Below are positions 61,888-64,000 of a stretch of 64,000 nt of DNA, in pieces. The notes below the pieces were generated by a model. That model saw only the letters and a list, made by a program, of their open reading frames with translations, was not told the DNA's origin and ran no database searches. A program made the position numbers and the translations under genes. The stretch is from Chitinophaga sp. E66 (GTDB lineage Bacteria > Bacteroidota > Bacteroidia > Chitinophagales > Chitinophagaceae), in the NCBI GenBank assembly GCA_019285755.1, contig CP079103.1, positions 1,984,001 through 2,048,000 of the forward strand, written 5' to 3'. Numbering within the stretch: the first letter of the stretch is position 1; each line of letters begins with the position of its first letter.

Positions 61888-63188
61888 ATGGCTGGACCTA
61901 CATTCGCTGTCAACTTCACGGTGCGAAAAACAAAGAAGAATCCTTCTCTGGCAAATGTGTATGCGGTAATCACAATGGAGAGAAGCCAGCGGAAATCAGT
62001 CTCGCAGGCAAAATAGAACATTGTAAGTGGGATGGTAAATCCGAAAAAGTAAAAGGGAATACGCCCAACATTAAAAGCCTGAACATTCATATTGATAATG
62101 TTCGGGTCAACATCACAGTAGCATATCGCGAGCTTATCGATCTTCAAGAATCATTTACTGCCCAAGATGTAAAAGCGCATTATCTCGGTGAGCGGGCTGC
62201 TGCAAATAAAGATTACACCATCCTCAAAATCCTCGAAAAGCATGGAAAGGAATGGCGAAGAAAATTAAAGCCTGGTAGCTTGAAAAACTATGACGCAACG
62301 GAGGCATACCTAAGAAATTTCATTAAGTACAGGCATGCCCAGAAAAAGAAAGTTGGAGACGACATGCCAGTATCGGCTATCGACTATGCTTTTCTTTCTG
62401 ATTTTGAGTATTACATACCCAACCATCCGCTTAAGAAGCACGATCCATGTAACCATAATGGGACGGCAAAACATCTGGAACGTGTGAAGAAACTCGCAGG
62501 ATGGGCTTACGAACTTGGATGGACCAAAAGAAACAAGGCGGCGAAATTTATACCACATACCGAAGATAATCCACGAGCAAAATTAAAGTATCATCAAATT
62601 GCTTTAATTCAACAGAAGAAGTTCTTAAGCCCAGAAATAAGGCTGATCCGTGATATGTTTGTTTTTAGCCTGTATACAGGTATGTCATTCGCGGAGGTGT
62701 CTAAACTTTGCATTCATCATTTTGAGGTAAGTGCATCCGGTAAGTTCTTTTGTACAATGTACCGCACAAAAAGCGGTGAGCCGTTTGCCGTTCCAATGCT
62801 ACCAGAGGCTGTAAAGATTATTCGTCGTTACATGGATAGCACCAAGAGTCAAGAAAACGGAACGATCTTTCCGAAGATAACCAATCAACAAGTGAACCGT
62901 GGACTGAAGATTATCCAGGAAGCATTGTTTATTCCCATCCCACTTCAGTTTCATTTGGCCAGGCACACCTTTGCGAAGGTTATTGCACTCCAAAGTGGTG
63001 TTCCTATTACCACAATTCAAATAATCCTTGGACACAAAAAATTAGAAACAACAATGATTTACGCGGAAGTTGATGAGGAAACCGTAGAACGTGATGTAGA
63101 GCAGTTAGAAGAAGTGCTACAGAGACGAAATACGTTACCTTCTCCAGAAAACTACATAAAAAGGATTCCGCTCCAGCAAGCCACATAA
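61888..63188 (+). CDS. Tyrosine integrase (Bacteroidota type, one frameshift)
   Basis: About 434 residues. N-terminal arm-binding domain (MAGPTFAVNFTVRKTKKNPSLANVYAVI), SAM-like core-binding domain (KPGSLKNYDATEAYLRNFI, DYAFLSDFEYYI) and a catalytic domain with FSLYTGMSFAEVSKL, HLARHTFAKVIALQSGVPITTIQIILGHKKLETTMIY in sequence. The second Arg, both His and the Tyr are present. The position of the first Arg (TGxR) is Ser, as often seen in Bacteroidota integrases (TGLAYAD type). One base is missing near 61990 (NGEKPAEISLAGK when restored). It probably integrated the element at the tRNA-Pro just upstream. Confidence 0.88.
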
Positions 63189-63207
63189 TTGACCAATTGG
63201 ACAATAC

Positions 63208-63240
63208 AAAGCCCTGATCGCACGATCGGGGCTTTCTTTA
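63208..63240 (+). terminator. Intrinsic terminator after the integrase, site of IS200 insertion
   Basis: AAAGCCCTGATCG / CGATCGGGGCTTT with one mismatch. Its T-rich tail (TTCTTTATT) runs into the second IS200 copy. Confidence 0.75.
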
Positions 63241-63804
63241 TTGGTCCCAGCCGTTAGTTGAAAACTACGCACTTTAGTGCGAGGGCTTTAGTAATGCGAG
63301 AAAATCTATCTAAATTAGGTAGATGATGCGCCATGGTAGCCATACAGTAAGCCGATTGACGGTTCATATCGTTTGGGTGACCAAATATCGATATCACGTA
63401 TTACAAGGAGATGTTCAGCATCGCTGTCGAGCATTGTTGATACAAATATGCAACGCTGAGGACATTCGGATCTTAAAGGGAGTTGTGAGCAAGGATCATG
63501 TCCATATGCATATTGAATACCCCTGCAAACAAAGTGTAAGTGATATTGTAAAGCGATTGAAGGGGTTGACATCGAGGAAGTTACAGCAAGAATTTCCCAA
63601 GTTACACTATAGGTATTGGGGCCGTCACTTTTGGGCAATTGGTTATGGGGCGTGGAGTACGGGTAATATAACAGACCAAATGGTGCAAGATTACCGGATC
63701 ACCACAAGGATGACCCAGTGCTAATGCTGAAAATTTAATGCTGGAGTAGGACTTTAGTCCGGCACACCCAAACCTCTGCACTTTCAGTGCAGAGTATTTT
63801 AGTT
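63237..63804 (+). mobile_element. IS200-type element, copy 2
   Basis: 568 bp identical to 22825-23394 except for two single-base losses: CCTGG reads CCGG at 63694-63697 and CCAGG reads CCAG at 63715-63718. The same subterminal hairpins are present. It is inserted just after the integrase gene, within the presumed integrative element. Confidence 0.9.
63323..63749 (+). CDS. tnpA: IS200/IS605-family transposase TnpA, copy 2 (frameshifted at 3' end)
   Basis: Identical to the transposase at 22911 up to residue 124 (through MVQDY, which includes HUH and the catalytic Tyr). Two missing bases then move the frame, so it reads YRITTRMTQC and stops at 63724. With both bases restored it would end at 63749 like copy 1. 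Because both losses are at CCWGG sites, I take this as sequencing error and not inactivation. Confidence 0.85.
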
Positions 63805-63872
63805 CCCCACTGTATAGACCTGTGCATTTCTGGTGGCCATCCAAAGCATATTGCCTGTCTTAATCGAGCAAT

Positions 63873-64000
63873 ATGTGTGCAAAGAAATGTGATCCAGGAA
63901 TTCAGCCGGTACCTACCCGCGAGTTGTGGCTGACGAGAACAGATTTGGAAATATTCAAGCAGGAATTGCTTTCCGATTTAGAAGCGCTACTAGAAGAAAA
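63873..64000 (+). CDS. Probable HTH/excisionase-type protein (partial)
   Basis: The frame opens at ATG 63873 and runs off the window after 42 residues (MCAKKCDPGIQPVPTREL, then DLEIFKQELLSDLEALLEE). Bacteroidota excisionase-like HTH proteins encoded next to integrases often begin with such a Glu/Leu helix (LxxFKxELLxDIxxLL). The HTH itself is outside the window, so this is a context-based guess. The 68 bp between the IS200 end and this start show no other feature. Confidence 0.4.
   Translation, partial: MCAKKCDPGIQPVPTRELWLTRTDLEIFKQELLSDLEALLEE

Overview
The window is chromosomal DNA of a Bacteroidota bacterium, most likely of the Chitinophagaceae (Chitinophaga-like). The evidence is promoters of the TTTG / TAnnTTTG type, two SusC/SusD pairs, an ECF sigma factor with a FecR anti-sigma factor, the gene order L28-L33-DUF4295-FtsY, a propeller-type sensor kinase and an ISAon1-like transposon. 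Almost every gene longer than about 500 bp is broken by one or more single-base frameshifts. These hit ftsY, parE, parC and rimO as badly as accessory genes, and they fall mainly in short G/C/A runs or in CC(A/T)GG sites. I read them as uncorrected sequencing errors, not pseudogenes, and give each gene its full reconstructed extent.

Layout. 1-3.6 kb: a two-component system (response regulator cut by the window edge, TPR histidine kinase), a carboxypeptidase-regulatory-like lipoprotein and a 39-residue membrane peptide. 3.9-13.8 kb: housekeeping genes on the plus strand: AhpC/AhpD peroxide defence, ribosomal proteins L28 and L33, a DUF4295 protein, FtsY, a JmjC/cupin-8 protein, RimO, a DEAD-box helicase and glycogen branching enzyme. 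14-17.8 kb: a DUF4382 lipoprotein with an acidic His/Trp insert, a YwqK/MORN-like protein and a hybrid histidine kinase. 18-22.8 kb: a SusC/SusD pair, followed directly by an IS200-type element.

23.4-31.5 kb: a DUF6766 membrane protein, a single-domain response regulator, a CinA-C amidase, a MepB-like protein, a tRNA-Gly(CCC) with an abnormal anticodon loop, a sterol-desaturase-like protein, a GH31 alpha-glucosidase and a YCF48-like propeller protein. 31.6-35.4 kb: a propeller sensor kinase with its LuxR-type regulator. 35.6-42.8 kb: sigma factor, FecR, SusC with an STN domain, and SusD, a typical trans-envelope-regulated uptake locus. 43-49.7 kb: two tiny membrane proteins, then topoisomerase IV (parE, parC) with a DUF1835 and a cupin gene between. 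49.8-55.1 kb: a lipoprotein, a secreted protein, and a four-gene overlapping operon (dihydroorotase-like, DUF4199, two glycosyltransferases).

55.2-64 kb: two near-identical tRNA-Pro(GGG) genes flank an ISAon1-like transposon, a lipoprotein, a YdjI/YdjG-like SPFH plus zinc-ribbon pair and a geranylgeranyl-reductase-like flavoprotein. The second tRNA is followed by a tyrosine integrase, a second IS200 copy and the start of a probable HTH gene, which looks like the left end of an integrative element running off the window.

The most unusual structure is a pair of intergenic elements (7230-7343 and 42961-43063). They are unrelated in sequence but share one architecture: a central palindrome flanked by inverted arrays of 11-bp units. 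Also notable are the dihydroorotase homologue lacking its metal ligands and the two IS200 copies, both inserted in the T-tract of an intrinsic terminator.
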